Shown piece by piece: positions 1 through 8,386 of a DNA stretch of 45,704 bases (position 1 is the stretch's first letter; each line of letters starts with the position of its first letter). Both the position numbers and the translations under genes were made by a program. Source of the DNA: Tepidibacillus decaturensis. Its GTDB lineage: Bacteria > Bacillota > Bacilli > Tepidibacillales > Tepidibacillaceae. The notes beneath the pieces were generated by a model. That model saw only the letters and a list, made by a program, of their open reading frames with translations, was not told the DNA's origin and did not search any database. The DNA is taken from assembly GCF_001561915.1 (NCBI RefSeq), contig NZ_LSKU01000001.1, positions 93,829 through 139,532 on the forward strand. Reading direction: 5' to 3'.

Positions 1-166
1 AAATAATAAAAGAATTGCCCTTTTTGGTATAATTAAGTTGCTAGACCAAACTTAAAATTTATCTTTTTCATGCGCTCAAGGCATGTGGAGAGTGTCTCAC
101 GACTAGTGTTAAAAAATGATTGAGCGTGTTTTTCAAATAATATTCTTATATGAAAGGGAGAGGGTT

Positions 167-439
167 ATGGAGGTATATAATTACATGGAAGAATTAGTTT
201 ATCGGTATATTGATGAAGTATTGAAAAAGTATAACAATGTGTGTAAATGTGAAAAATGCAGGCTAGATATGACTGCATACGCATTAAATAATTTACCACC
301 GCAATATACTGTAACGGAAAAAGGTAAATTATTTACTAAAGTTAAGGAAATGGAATCTCAATATGGAGTAGACATTATTAGAGAAGTAACGAAAGCAATA
401 GAAGTAGTGTCTGAAGAACCACGACATGAAACTCACTAG
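167..439 (+). CDS. comFB: ComFB family protein (late competence / c-di-nucleotide receptor)
   Basis: Short cytoplasmic protein of about 90 residues. It carries the cysteine cluster CKCEKC followed by RLDMTAYALNNLPPQY, the hallmark of the ComFB family (Zn-binding cysteines, then a conserved D-x-x-A-x-x-L-N-x-L-P-P-x-Y block). The ATG at 167 is chosen over the in-frame ATG at 116 because GAAAGGGAGAGG lies just upstream and the upstream extension has no family similarity. ComFB proteins have been reported as receptors for cyclic dinucleotides; that is family knowledge and is not visible in the sequence. Its neighbour is a c-di-GMP riboswitch and a GGDEF/HD-GYP gene, so a role in c-di-GMP signalling is a reasonable inference. 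A TATAAT at 28-33 may be its -10 box. Confidence 0.85.
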   Translation: MEVYNYMEELVYRYIDEVLKKYNNVCKCEKCRLDMTAYALNNLPPQYTVTEKGKLFTKVKEMESQYGVDIIREVTKAIEVVSEEPRHETH

Positions 440-590
440 CGTTGCATGATTACATCATGAACTGGATAATGTGCAGAACCACAATTGGAATAAACAAATT
501 ATGCTCCTCTTTTTTCTTCTCTTAAAAAAATAATTTTGTTAACTAGAAATGAAAAATATCATGAAAAACAAAGAAATTTGTTGAAATTTG

Positions 591-619
591 TTGACAAAAA
601 TATAGGTTAATATTAACAT
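591..619 (+). promoter_or_regulatory. sigma-A promoter for the c-di-GMP riboswitch leader
   Basis: TTGACA (591-596), a 17-bp spacer, then TAACAT (614-619), about 45 bp upstream of the riboswitch aptamer. The -35 box is perfect and the spacing ideal. Confidence 0.6.
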
Positions 620-664
620 ATAGTACAAATATAAGCATAATAATATCATGTTTATAAATAGATA

Positions 665-750
665 TATGAAGGGCAAACCTGCCGAAAGACGGGGACGCAA
701 AGCCAAGGGCCTAAGGAGTAACATAATTTTATGGCAGCCAGTTGTATGAA
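665..750 (+). promoter_or_regulatory. c-di-GMP-I (GEMM) riboswitch aptamer
   Basis: Contains the conserved GEMM blocks in the right order: GGGCAAACC, a GAAA-tetraloop hairpin, GGGACGCAAAGCC, GGCCTAA, and ATGGCAGCC for the closing helix. The GNRA loop and its tetraloop receptor and the A-rich J segments are recognisable. It binds c-di-GMP (family knowledge). The GGDEF/HD-GYP gene downstream makes and/or degrades that ligand, so feedback control is likely. A hairpin follows directly (750-783) and could serve as the expression platform. Confidence 0.92.
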
Positions 751-783
751 AGCCTCTATGCAATTCGTGTACAGGGGCTTTTA
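750..783 (+). terminator. Hairpin after the riboswitch (probable expression platform)
   Basis: AAGCCTCT-TG pairs with CA-AGGGGCTT around a short loop, followed by a weak T-rich tail (TTTTAG). It abuts the aptamer, as a riboswitch-controlled terminator should. The stem has G-U and mismatched positions, so termination efficiency is uncertain. Confidence 0.55.
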
Positions 784-1030
784 GTGTATACAGATGATTT
801 GAGTAAAGATTAAAGTGAAATTTAGCCTAGATGATGAAACATAGGATATTAACGGTGGATTCGGCGGAGCATAAGACCCAATGGAAGGATTGATTTGGCA
901 ATGAAAACGATTGAATACATAAATAGAACATATAGAACATTAGTTCCCTTGGTAATACCTGTATTAATTTCAAAAAAAAGGGAATTGAATCTTTATTATG
1001 CAAATGTAAAACATAAACTCAAATATAAGG
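784..1030 (+). other. Leader between riboswitch and second terminator, no convincing gene
   Basis: No coding region with family similarity is seen here. A 67-codon frame starts near 901 after GGAAGG, but it runs straight through the strong terminator hairpin at 1031-1098 and its product is not recognisable, so I do not call it a gene. The stretch around 840-895 is G+C richer than its surroundings and may be structured RNA; I could not match it to a known riboswitch class. Confidence 0.3.
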
Positions 1031-1098
1031 AAGGCCTATTTTATCCAGCTGGAAAAATATGTAAATTTCAGCGGTGTAAAATAGGCCTTTTGATTTTT
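1031..1098 (+). terminator. Strong intrinsic terminator upstream of the GGDEF/HD-GYP gene
   Basis: AAGGCCTATTTTA (1031-1043) is matched by TAAAATAGGCCTTTT (1077-1091) and a T-rich tail. Being downstream of the riboswitch and upstream of the coding region, it means the c-di-GMP gene either has its own promoter (a TATAAT at 1129-1134) or a second read-through checkpoint. Confidence 0.7.
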
Positions 1099-1246
1099 AT
1101 TTAAAAAATCTGAACAATATATGCAAGGTATAATTAATCTGCGGGGAAACATCATCCCTGTAAACAACCTCAGAAATAGATTTAACCTAGTGATCGTAAA
1201 TAAAAAGATTCGGACGCTAACCTTCTGAAAAGAAAGGGTGGACAGG

Positions 1247-3103
1247 ATGAATGAAAAAATGATGCAGATAAAAACCTTGGAGGAACGGGAAAGAGTATTC
1301 AACGGCATTCAGAGTGCTATGTTCAACGAACATGATGCTATGATGCTTTTGATTGAGCCCCGAAGCGGTGAAATTGTTGATGCCAACCCTGCTGCCTGCG
1401 CTTTTTACGGCTATACCAGGGAAGAACTTTTAAACATGCATATCCAAGAGATCAACATGCTGCCGAAAGAAGAAGTGGAAAGACGGCGGCTTCAGGCGCT
1501 TCAGGGAAAACAGAGGTATTTTGTTTTTCCCCATCGTTTAAAGAGCGGGGAAATCAGGCTGGTTGACGTTTATTCCTGCCCCATAACCCATAGCGGTGAA
1601 ACTTTGCTTTTTTCCATCATTTTTGATGTAACCGATCGGGAAAAGTACAAAGAAGAATTATACCGGGAAAAAGAATTGCATAAAACTATCCTTCTTTCCA
1701 TCGGCGACGGGGTGGTCACCACCGACCAGACAGGTAGGATAACGGCCCTTAATCGGGTAGCGGAGAAAATAACTGGCTGGAGTGAGGAGGAAGTAAAAGG
1801 CAGTCGCTTTGCTGAGGTTTTTAAACTTATCAATGAAACCACCGGCGAAGAAGCAAAAGACCTGATAGAGAATGTATTGAAAACAGAGGAAATCATTGGC
1901 TGGGGCAACCATACTGCCCTGATCGCTAAAGATGGGCGTAGGATACCAATAGCAGACAGTGCTGCACCCATCAAAGACGAGAAAGGAGAAATCTTCGGAG
2001 TGGTCATGGTTTTTCGGGATGTCACGCAGGAGAAGGCTTGGCAGGAAAAAATCCTCAACTTAAGCTATCATGATTCACTGACCGGCCTCCATAACCGGAG
2101 GTTCATGGAAGAACAGATCAATGGGCTGGAAATGTCCCGAGAGATGCCTTTAGTGGTAATCATGGCTGATGTCAACGGGCTGAAACTGGTTAACGATGCC
2201 TTTGGTCACGAGGAAGGGGACAAGCTTTTAAAAAAGGCGGCAAAAATAATTAAAGAAAGCTGTCGGAAAGAAGACATCATCGCCCGCTGGGGCGGGGATG
2301 AATTTCTCATTCTTCTGCCAAATACTACAACTGAAATCGCAGAACAAATCATTGAGAGGATCAAAAATAGGGGTTTGCAAGTAAGTAGCGGAAAGACGCA
2401 ACTAAGCATAGCCATGGGGTATGCAGTGAAGGCAAAAGCCTCGGAAAACCTTGAGCAAGTTATCAAAGAAGCCGAGGAATGGATGTACAGACGGAAATTA
2501 ATGGAGGGTAAAAGCTACCGCAAGTCTTTGATCAACACCCTGCTTGCCACCCTATATGCCAAAAGCACGGAAACGGAGGAGCATTCCCAACGTCTGAAAA
2601 ATGATTGCCTGATGATAGGAAGAAGAATGAACCTTTCCGCAAAAGAACTGGATGAACTGGCTCTTCTGACAGTGCTACATGACATTGGCAAAGTGGGTGT
2701 CAGGGGAAGTATCTTGCATAAGCCCGGGCCTTTGACAGCGGAAGAATGGGAAGAAATGAAAAAACATTCCGAAATCGGTTACCGCATCGCTCAAAATACC
2801 CCGGAACTGGCGACTATTGCCGAATACATTTTGTACCACCATGAACGCTGGGACGGCAAAGGCTATCCCCGGGGTTTAAAAAGGGAAGAGATACCTTTAT
2901 TCTGCCGTATTTTGGCTGTGGCGGACGCTTATGACGCCATGACCAATGACAGGACATACCGAAAAGCGCTGAGCAAGGAGGAAGCAATTGCTGAAATAAG
3001 AAGGAATGCAGGGACGCAGTTTGATCCGCAAGTAGTAGAAATATTTTTGCGCATAATGGTACAAGAACATAATATGCAAAAGAGGCAAAGCAGAGAAAAA
3101 TAA
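1247..3103 (+). CDS. PAS-PAS-GGDEF-HD-GYP bifunctional c-di-GMP protein
   Basis: Soluble sensor and c-di-GMP turnover enzyme of 618 residues. Order: PAS 1 (about 25-135), PAS 2 (about 140-270), GGDEF domain with an intact GGDEF motif at residues 349-353 preceded by an RKED I-site (RxxD five residues upstream), then an HD-GYP phosphodiesterase domain with HDIGKVG at 478 and HHERWDGKGYP ending near 540. Both catalytic signatures look intact, so synthesis and hydrolysis are both possible; which dominates cannot be read from sequence. The ATG at 1247 is preferred to the GTG at 1238 because AAGGGTGG sits six bases before the ATG but overlaps the GTG. It lies behind a c-di-GMP riboswitch and two hairpins, suggesting control by its own product. 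No membrane segments seen. Confidence 0.9.
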   Translation: MNEKMMQIKTLEERERVFNGIQSAMFNEHDAMMLLIEPRSGEIVDANPAACAFYGYTREELLNMHIQEINMLPKEEVERRRLQALQGKQRYFVFPHRLKSGEIRLVDVYSCPITHSGETLLFSIIFDVTDREKYKEELYREKELHKTILLSIGDGVVTTDQTGRITALNRVAEKITGWSEEEVKGSRFAEVFKLINETTGEEAKDLIENVLKTEEIIGWGNHTALIAKDGRRIPIADSAAPIKDEKGEIFGVVMVFRDVTQEKAWQEKILNLSYHDSLTGLHNRRFMEEQINGLEMSREMPLVVIMADVNGLKLVNDAFGHEEGDKLLKKAAKIIKESCRKEDIIARWGGDEFLILLPNTTTEIAEQIIERIKNRGLQVSSGKTQLSIAMGYAVKAKASENLEQVIKEAEEWMYRRKLMEGKSYRKSLINTLLATLYAKSTETEEHSQRLKNDCLMIGRRMNLSAKELDELALLTVLHDIGKVGVRGSILHKPGPLTAEEWEEMKKHSEIGYRIAQNTPELATIAEYILYHHERWDGKGYPRGLKREEIPLFCRILAVADAYDAMTNDRTYRKALSKEEAIAEIRRNAGTQFDPQVVEIFLRIMVQEHNMQKRQSREK

Positions 3104-3111
3104 GGGATTTA

Positions 3112-3258
3112 TTTTTATCTTTATTAAAAGAAGTGGTTGCCTCTGTTGCCGAAACCAGCGCGACCAGCCAAGTACTTTCTACTACTGTGGAAGAAGTTAG
3201 TGCCTAGGCGGAAATGGCAGAGAAGCTTAATTCACTGGTGGCGAAGTTTAAAGTATAA
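3112..3258 (+). pseudogene. Remnant of a methyl-accepting chemotaxis protein C-terminus
   Basis: The frame reads EVVASVAETSATSQVLST then TVEEVSA, a TAG stop at 3205, and AEMAEKLNSLVAKFKV to a TAA at 3256. The ET-S-A-T-S-Q-V pattern and the AEMAEKL-N-LV-K-F tail are typical of the last helix of a chemoreceptor signalling domain. There is no start, no sensor domain and an internal stop, so only the 3' end of the gene survives. It sits directly after the c-di-GMP gene. Confidence 0.7.
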
Positions 3259-3303
3259 TGTGCGCTTGATTTAAAGTAAAGGGATAATTTAAGGTGGTAA
3301 AAA

Positions 3304-4230
3304 ATGAGTAACAATACACTCAAGAAAAAGAAAAAAATACTGCTGGTGGAAGACAGTCGCTTAACTGCCTTGGTCGTCGCTGAGTTTCTAAACAAAAACG
3401 GCTATGATGTGGAAATCGTCACGTCAGGGGAAAAAGCGGTGCAAAAGATAAGTGGCGGCTTTCTTCCAGACCTGGTTCTGATGGATATCGAATTGGCGGG
3501 GGAAATCTTCCGGATAAATACAGGGAGGCAATTGAAAAATCAGGTTCACCACTGCCCGGAACAAAATGCTATTTCTGTCGCGCAGACGAAGCCTTGGACA
3601 GAAACGAACCGCTTAACAGCGAAGTCGAATTGTCAGGTACAATCTGGGATACTTGGTGGATCCCGCTGGGAGAAGATATCTTTCTTCATTATGCTACTGA
3701 TGTTACTAGGTACAAAAAAATAGAAGAGGAACTTCGCTTTTTATCTGTTACAGATACTCTGACGAATGTCTATAACCGCCGTTATTTTGTGCAAAAACTT
3801 GAAGAAGAAATAGAGCGTGCCAAACGGGCAGACAGTAAGTTTTCCCTGATCATGCTGGACATAGACCGCTTTAAGAGCATCAATGACCGTTTTGGCCATA
3901 ACACAGGAGATTTAGTTCTTAAACGCATGGCAGAAACGATTAAGAATAGGATTCGCAGAATAGATACCTTGGCCCGCTGGGGCGGGGAGGAATTTGTGAT
4001 ACTGCTGCCGGAAACAACAGTAAATAAGGCGGCAGTTTTGGCGGAAGAACTGCGCAAGTTTAAGCCAAATGGATATTCCGGGCGTGGGCAGGGTAACGGC
4101 CAGTTTCGGAGTTGCCGGCTACTGTCCTGGAGATACGGTTGATACACTGGTAAAAAGGGCGGATGAACTGATGTATGAGGCAAAGGCTGCCGGCAGGAAT
4201 TGTGTGCGGTATATGGATAAATGTTCATAG
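3304..4230 (+). pseudogene. Broken response regulator-PAS-GGDEF gene
   Basis: Starts well (AAGGTGGTAAAAAATG) with a receiver domain: KKILLVEDSRLTA carries the acidic pair and LVLMDIEL the phospho-acceptor Asp. After about 65 residues the domain is cut short and the frame changes near 3500-3510. The next frame encodes the second half of a PAS domain (about 3505-3730) and a GGDEF domain (RWGGEEF, with RRID as I-site). A second frameshift near 4065-4080 moves the GGDEF tail (VTASFGVAGY ... RADELMYEAKAAGRN) into another frame ending at TAG 4228. The first break is best explained by a deletion removing the end of REC and the start of PAS; the second by a small indel. It is a non-functional remnant unless the sequence has errors. 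Confidence 0.8.
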
Positions 4231-4252
4231 ATGTTCCACTTCATTATACTGA

Positions 4253-4342
4253 CATGACTGGTCAAAACGTCACGTCAGAATGATGAAGGACATCCGCAGA
4301 GAGGGCTATGCGGGAGGTTTAATCTTTGAATGGCTGGATTAG
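4253..4342 (+). pseudogene. Short 3' remnant of an unidentified gene
   Basis: A 29-codon open stretch after a stop reads HDWSKRHVRMMKDIRREG then YAGGLIFEWLD and stops. The YAGG-(I/L)-(V/I)-FEW pattern is familiar from the ends of catalytic or surface-associated domains in large bacterial proteins, but I cannot name the family. It overlaps the start of the Hsp20 remnant in a different frame, consistent with deletions having brought pieces of genes together. Confidence 0.3.
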
Positions 4343-4594
4343 TACCTTTCAACAGAAAAAAAACAGATTTATTAAGCACCGGTTTTGCTGACTTCTACAA
4401 CATGCTTGATGACTTTTTTACAGACGGTTGGCCTGTTAGAAGAAGTCTCGCAGGTGACACTTTTAAAGTTGACGTCCAAGAAGACGATAAAAACTATTTT
4501 GTAGTAGCAAGCAAAGCTTGAGGATGGCGTGCTTAACTTGATGATTCCGAAAAAAGAAAAACCAGATAACTCAGTAAAAATTGAAATCGAATAA
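4330..4594 (+). pseudogene. Hsp20 small heat-shock protein with the alpha-crystallin core deleted
   Basis: The first part (MAGLVPFNRKK ... FYNMLDDFF, DTFKVDVQEDDKNYFVVA) is a normal Hsp20 N-terminus and first strand. It then meets a stop, while the overlapping frame continues with KLEDGVLNLMIPKKEK and ends KIEIE, the standard Hsp20 C-terminus. About 60 residues of the alpha-crystallin domain are missing. AAGC/AAAGC repeats at the joint suggest a deletion between short direct repeats. A clean terminator follows. Confidence 0.8.
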
Positions 4595-4606
4595 AGAACT
4601 TATATG

Positions 4607-4644
4607 AAAACCACACCGTTGGCCCCTCCGGTGTGGTTTTTTTT
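4607..4644 (+). terminator. Intrinsic terminator after the hsp20 remnant
   Basis: AAAACCACACCG (4607-4618) pairs with CGGTGTGGTTTT (4629-4640) and continues into eight Ts. A textbook rho-independent terminator, marking the boundary between the c-di-GMP island and the restriction operon. Confidence 0.85.
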
Positions 4645-4764
4645 ACGCTCAAAATAAAGGAGACAAAAGTATTGGGAAAATATATTATTTACGCAGACAA
4701 TAACTTACAGTATAATGTATTTATTGACTAAGACAATAAGATAGCATGAGTAGGTGTTTATAGA

Positions 4765-5355
4765 TTGATAGGTTTAGAATACATACTTGGGCTTTACAAC
4801 ATGCAACATATAGAGCTAGCGGAGCACTTAGGGATTAAAAAACAGAATATACATTTATGGATCAAAGGAAAACAAAATATCCCGAAAAAGTATCTTCCCA
4901 TACTTGAAGAGATCTTTCATGTTGATGCAGATTATTTTACAAAAGAGCTGGATGAAATAGAAAAGTTAGAGATTCAAAAAGAGAAATTAAAAAAAGATTT
5001 ACAACCGATCATTCAAAAACATGAACATGTGCTAAGTAAAGGTGCTGAACAATTAGAAAAAGTACCTGTTTATGATAAAGAGGAAATCAACACGATTGAG
5101 AGAAGTATTGAAAAAGCTAGAATTATTCAGCGATTTAAAGAATCGTTAGAAGCAGCGGATCAACATCCATTTATGGATACCTATCGAATACTAATTGAAC
5201 TCTTAGAACAAGCAGGAACAGAAATAATTTTACACAAAACCATACAAGGTCTCGCTCATTATCTAAATGTACTACCAGGAGATATTTCCACAGGGGAAGA
5301 ACAAGAAGAATTTGAAGCAGCACTTTTTGAAGTGCTTGATGATCATAATTATTAA
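4765..5355 (+). CDS. HTH (Cro/CI-like) protein heading the type I restriction operon
   Basis: A 196-residue protein with an N-terminal helix-turn-helix (about residues 8-55; the segment MQHIELAEHLGIKKQNIHLW fits helix-turn-recognition helix), a charged coiled-coil-like middle (60-130) and an acidic C-terminus. It starts with TTG, 8 bases after GAGTAGGTG. It ends 12 bases before hsdM, so it is very likely co-transcribed and may control or modulate the restriction genes; this role is inferred from position. A possible promoter -10 (TATAAT) lies near 4711. A 34-base piece of this gene (4961-4994) reappears at about 29468. Confidence 0.75.
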   Translation: MIGLEYILGLYNMQHIELAEHLGIKKQNIHLWIKGKQNIPKKYLPILEEIFHVDADYFTKELDEIEKLEIQKEKLKKDLQPIIQKHEHVLSKGAEQLEKVPVYDKEEINTIERSIEKARIIQRFKESLEAADQHPFMDTYRILIELLEQAGTEIILHKTIQGLAHYLNVLPGDISTGEEQEEFEAALFEVLDDHNY

Positions 5356-5367
5356 GGGGAGAGATGG

Positions 5368-6927
5368 ATGATGGCAGAAACAACAGCAAATATTGGATTT
5401 GAGGAAACATTATGGAAAGCGGCCGATAAGCTGAGAGGCAGTATGGATGCGAGTGAATACAAACATGTCGTGCTAGGACTTATTTTCCTTAAATACATTT
5501 CAGATAAATTTGAAACGAAATATAATGAACTCGTTGCTGAAGGGGAAGGTTTTGAGGAAGAGTTAGACGAATACCTTTCAGAAAATATTTTCTGGGTACC
5601 GAAAGAAGCCAGATGGAATTACATCAGAGACAATGCAAAAAGTGAAAAAATCGGGCAGATGATCGATGATGCTATGATTCTCATTGAAAAAGAGAACAAG
5701 ACATTAAAAAATGTACTTGAAAAGCGTTATGCCAGACCAGAAATAGATAAGAGAAGACTAGGTGAACTTATTGATTTAATTTCTACAATAAAGCTACATA
5801 CAAAAGAAGAAAAGGACCTCTTAGGTAGAGTTTATGAATACTTCCTTGGTAAATTTGCAGACGCAGAAGGTAAAGGCGGTGGAGAATTCTATACACCTAC
5901 TTCTGTTGTTAAAACTTTAGTTGAAATGATTGAACCATTTAAAGGTCGTATTTATGACCCTTGCTGTGGTTCTGGGGGTATGTTTGTTCAAAGCGAAAAA
6001 TTTATTGAAGAACATCAAGGAAAGTTAACTGACCTAGCCATCTATGGACAAGAACTTAACGTTACTACATGGAAACTATGTAAAATGAACTTGGCCATTC
6101 GAGGATTAGAAGGCAATATTGGACCGGAACATGCAGATACGTTTCACAATGACCTTCATAAAAATGTGAAAGCCGATTATATTCTCGCCAATCCACCTTT
6201 TAATATCAGCGATTGGGGCGGAGAGAAATTAAAAGATGATGTCAGATGGGCTTATGGTATACCGCCAGCAGGGAATGCAAACTATGCATGGCTTCAACAT
6301 ATGATTTATCATTTATCACCCAATGGCATAGCAGGAATTGTTCTTGCAAATGGGGCATTAAGCTCCAATACTTCCAATGAAGGAGAAATCCGAAAAAATA
6401 TACTGGAAGCGGATCTCGTAGATTGTATTGTGGCCATGCCGGATAAACTCTTCTATTCTACTGGAATTCCAGTATCTCTATGGATTCTCAATCGAAACAA
6501 AAAAGGCAATACAAAACATAGAAACAGAGAAAAAGAAATTCTCTTTATTGATGCAAGAAATCTTGGAGAAATGATCGATCGTAGACATAGAGAATTAAAA
6601 GAAGAAGATATTAGAAAAATTGCAGATACCTATCATCAATGGAGAAACTTGAATAATGGAGAATTGAGAATTGAGAATGGAGAGTCAAAAGAGTACGAAG
6701 ATATAAAAGGCTTTTGTAAGTCGGTAAAGCTTGAAGAAGTTAGAGAACATGACTATGTTCTAACCCCAGGTAGATATGTAGGAATAGAAGAAGCAGAAGA
6801 GGATGGAGTTTCATTTGAAGAGAAGATGGAAAAACTGACTAGCGAACTCGGAGAGCTATTTGAAAAGTCACGCCACCTAGAAGAGGAGATTAGAAAGAAT
6901 CTAGGGGGGATTGGGTATGAGTTCTAA
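5368..6927 (+). CDS. hsdM: Type I restriction-modification DNA methyltransferase subunit HsdM
   Basis: N6-adenine methyltransferase of the HsdR2M2S complex; transfers methyl from S-adenosylmethionine to the recognition sequence. The 519 residues show the helical N-terminal HsdM domain (residues 1-150), the SAM-binding motif YDPCCGSGG (about 194-202) and the catalytic NPPF at 275-278. The start is ATG 5368 (or 5371) after AAGGGGAGAG. It overlaps the hsdS start. Residues near 430-443 ([11 protein letters not shown]) come from a small direct repeat in the DNA and look like an in-frame insertion into a variable loop before the C-terminal region. Confidence 0.93.
   Translation: MMAETTANIGFEETLWKAADKLRGSMDASEYKHVVLGLIFLKYISDKFETKYNELVAEGEGFEEELDEYLSENIFWVPKEARWNYIRDNAKSEKIGQMIDDAMILIEKENKTLKNVLEKRYARPEIDKRRLGELIDLISTIKLHTKEEKDLLGRVYEYFLGKFADAEGKGGGEFYTPTSVVKTLVEMIEPFKGRIYDPCCGSGGMFVQSEKFIEEHQGKLTDLAIYGQELNVTTWKLCKMNLAIRGLEGNIGPEHADTFHNDLHKNVKADYILANPPFNISDWGGEKLKDDVRWAYGIPPAGNANYAWLQHMIYHLSPNGIAGIVLANGALSSNTSNEGEIRKNILEADLVDCIVAMPDKLFYSTGIPVSLWILNRNKKGNTKHRNREKEILFIDARNLGEMIDRRHRELKEEDIRKIADTYHQWRNLNNGELRIENGESKEYEDIKGFCKSVKLEEVREHDYVLTPGRYVGIEEAEEDGVSFEEKMEKLTSELGELFEKSRHLEEEIRKNLGGIGYEF
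6653..6684 (+). repeat. GAATTGA/GAATGGA short tandem repeat inside hsdM
   Basis: Quasi-tandem copies of a 7-9 base unit (AATGGAGAATTGAGAATTGA then GAATGGAGAG) within the coding sequence. The translated loop is low-complexity and absent from my memory of typical HsdM proteins at this place, where a short GGY-type turn precedes EDIKGF. Frame is kept. Confidence 0.5.
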
Positions 6928-8161
6928 TGAGTGGAAAGAGTACAAATTATCAGAGATAATGAATATTTTTGGGGGAGGTACACCAAGAACTACTGTTTCA
7001 GAGTATTGGAACGGTGATATTCCTTGGCTTTCAGTTAAAGACTTTAACACTGATGATAGAACCGTATATAAAACTGAAAAAAATATTACACAACTCGGAT
7101 TGGAAAATAGCTCTACAAGATTATTAGATAAAGGTGATTTAGTCATTTCAGCAAGAGGGACAGTTGGAGCAATTGCTCAGCTTGGAAAACCAATGGCTTT
7201 TAATCAATCATGTTATGGGTTAAGGGCTAATGAGCTAACTACCAATGATTATCTTTATTATTTGTTAAAATATAAAATTAAAAGTATTAGGCAAAATACT
7301 CATGGTTCAGTATTTGATACTATAACAAGAGACACATTTGAAATATTAAAGGTTAACTTGCCTAAGAATATCAAAGAACAAAAAGCCATTGCACACATAC
7401 TCTCAACCCTAGACGAAAAAATCGAAGTCAACAACCAAATCAACAAAACCATTGAAGCTATGGCTCAGGCAATCTTTAAACATTGGTTTGTAGATTTTGA
7501 ATTTCCGAATGAAAATGGAGAACCATACAAATCCAGCGGTGGTGAAATGGTTGAAAGTGAATTAGGGATGATTCCAAAGGGATGGGAGGTATCAAATCTT
7601 AGTAGAATTGCATATATCACAATGGGGCAATCACCTAAAGGAACTAGTTATAATGAAGATGGCTTTGGTGAAGTGTTTTATCAAGGACGAACTGATTTTG
7701 GCGATCGATTTCCAATAAGAAGATTATATACTACTGAACCCAAAAGAATGGCAAAATTAGGCGATGTTTTAATGAGTGTCAGAGCACCTGTTGGAGATAT
7801 TAATATTGCTTATGAAGATTGTTGTATTGGTCGAGGACTGTGCTCAATAAGAAATAAAAGTGGCTACAGTTCTTACATGTACTATTTAGTGCTGAGTCTT
7901 AAAGACAAATTAAGTGTATATAATGGTGAAGGTACTGTGTTTGGATCAATTAATAAGGATGCATTGAACAATATAGTTATAGTTAAGCCGGATAATTCTA
8001 TAGTTGATATATTCAATAAAATCGCATCTAGCTTAGATCAACAATATTTATGTCTTGTAAAAGAAAATAGAAATTTAGTAGTGATTAGAGACACCCTCCT
8101 ACCAAAACTCATGTCAGGAGAAATCAGAGTACCACTTGATCAAGAAGGTGAAGTATCATGA
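6917..8161 (+). CDS. hsdS: Type I restriction specificity subunit HsdS
   Basis: DNA-recognition subunit with two target recognition domains: TRD1 (about 1-150, starting with the typical [10 protein letters not shown] ... GGGTPRT pattern), a central coiled coil ([18 protein letters not shown], about 155-195), TRD2 (about 205-380, starting [10 protein letters not shown]) and a second helix ending [14 protein letters not shown]. The two conserved helices act as the spacer that sets the distance between half sites. The ATG at 6917 is chosen because AGGGGGG lies 8 bases upstream; it overlaps the end of hsdM, which indicates translational coupling. Both TRDs are intact. Confidence 0.92.
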   Translation: MSSNEWKEYKLSEIMNIFGGGTPRTTVSEYWNGDIPWLSVKDFNTDDRTVYKTEKNITQLGLENSSTRLLDKGDLVISARGTVGAIAQLGKPMAFNQSCYGLRANELTTNDYLYYLLKYKIKSIRQNTHGSVFDTITRDTFEILKVNLPKNIKEQKAIAHILSTLDEKIEVNNQINKTIEAMAQAIFKHWFVDFEFPNENGEPYKSSGGEMVESELGMIPKGWEVSNLSRIAYITMGQSPKGTSYNEDGFGEVFYQGRTDFGDRFPIRRLYTTEPKRMAKLGDVLMSVRAPVGDINIAYEDCCIGRGLCSIRNKSGYSSYMYYLVLSLKDKLSVYNGEGTVFGSINKDALNNIVIVKPDNSIVDIFNKIASSLDQQYLCLVKENRNLVVIRDTLLPKLMSGEIRVPLDQEGEVS

Positions 8162-8361
8162 AATTTGGAATGAGGAAACCGAGTTTAAAGAAAAGAATTG
8201 CGGCGAGGACGAGCATCAAAAGACAACTTGTTCATCGAGCAGGACTCAAAATGCCGAGAGGTTATGGCTGGTTAAGAAATCCAAAGAAATACGCATATAA
8301 CAAGGTCTACAATAGAACCACTTTTGATATTTTTAAACTCATAAAGAAACTGTTTAAATAA
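8158..8361 (+). CDS. Small highly basic protein between hsdS and hsdR
   Basis: A 67-residue protein rich in Lys and Arg (KPSLKKRIAARTSIKRQL, then RGYGWLRNPKKYAYNKVYNR). It overlaps the last bases of hsdS (ATGA overlap at 8158-8161) and is followed after 25 bases by hsdR, so it is translated as part of the operon. I do not recognise a characterised family; the composition suggests nucleic-acid or phosphate-backbone binding. An accessory role in the restriction complex, or an anti-restriction or phage-derived origin, are open guesses. No membrane segment. Confidence 0.65.
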   Translation: MKFGMRKPSLKKRIAARTSIKRQLVHRAGLKMPRGYGWLRNPKKYAYNKVYNRTTFDIFKLIKKLFK

Positions 8362-8386
8362 TGGGATTAAAAAGGGGGAACTACCT

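Noticed and set aside
539-763. Minus-strand 74-codon frame across the riboswitch
   Set aside because: It lies opposite the promoter and the conserved GEMM aptamer, so it is a chance frame.
895-1104. Possible 67-70 residue protein downstream of the riboswitch
   Set aside because: It reads through a strong terminator hairpin, has no recognisable similarity and biased A-rich composition.
1105-1246. Second riboswitch directly before the GGDEF gene
   Set aside because: A GGGGA/TCCC-type hairpin near 1141-1160 is visible, but I could not match the stretch to any known class or find a paired switching structure.
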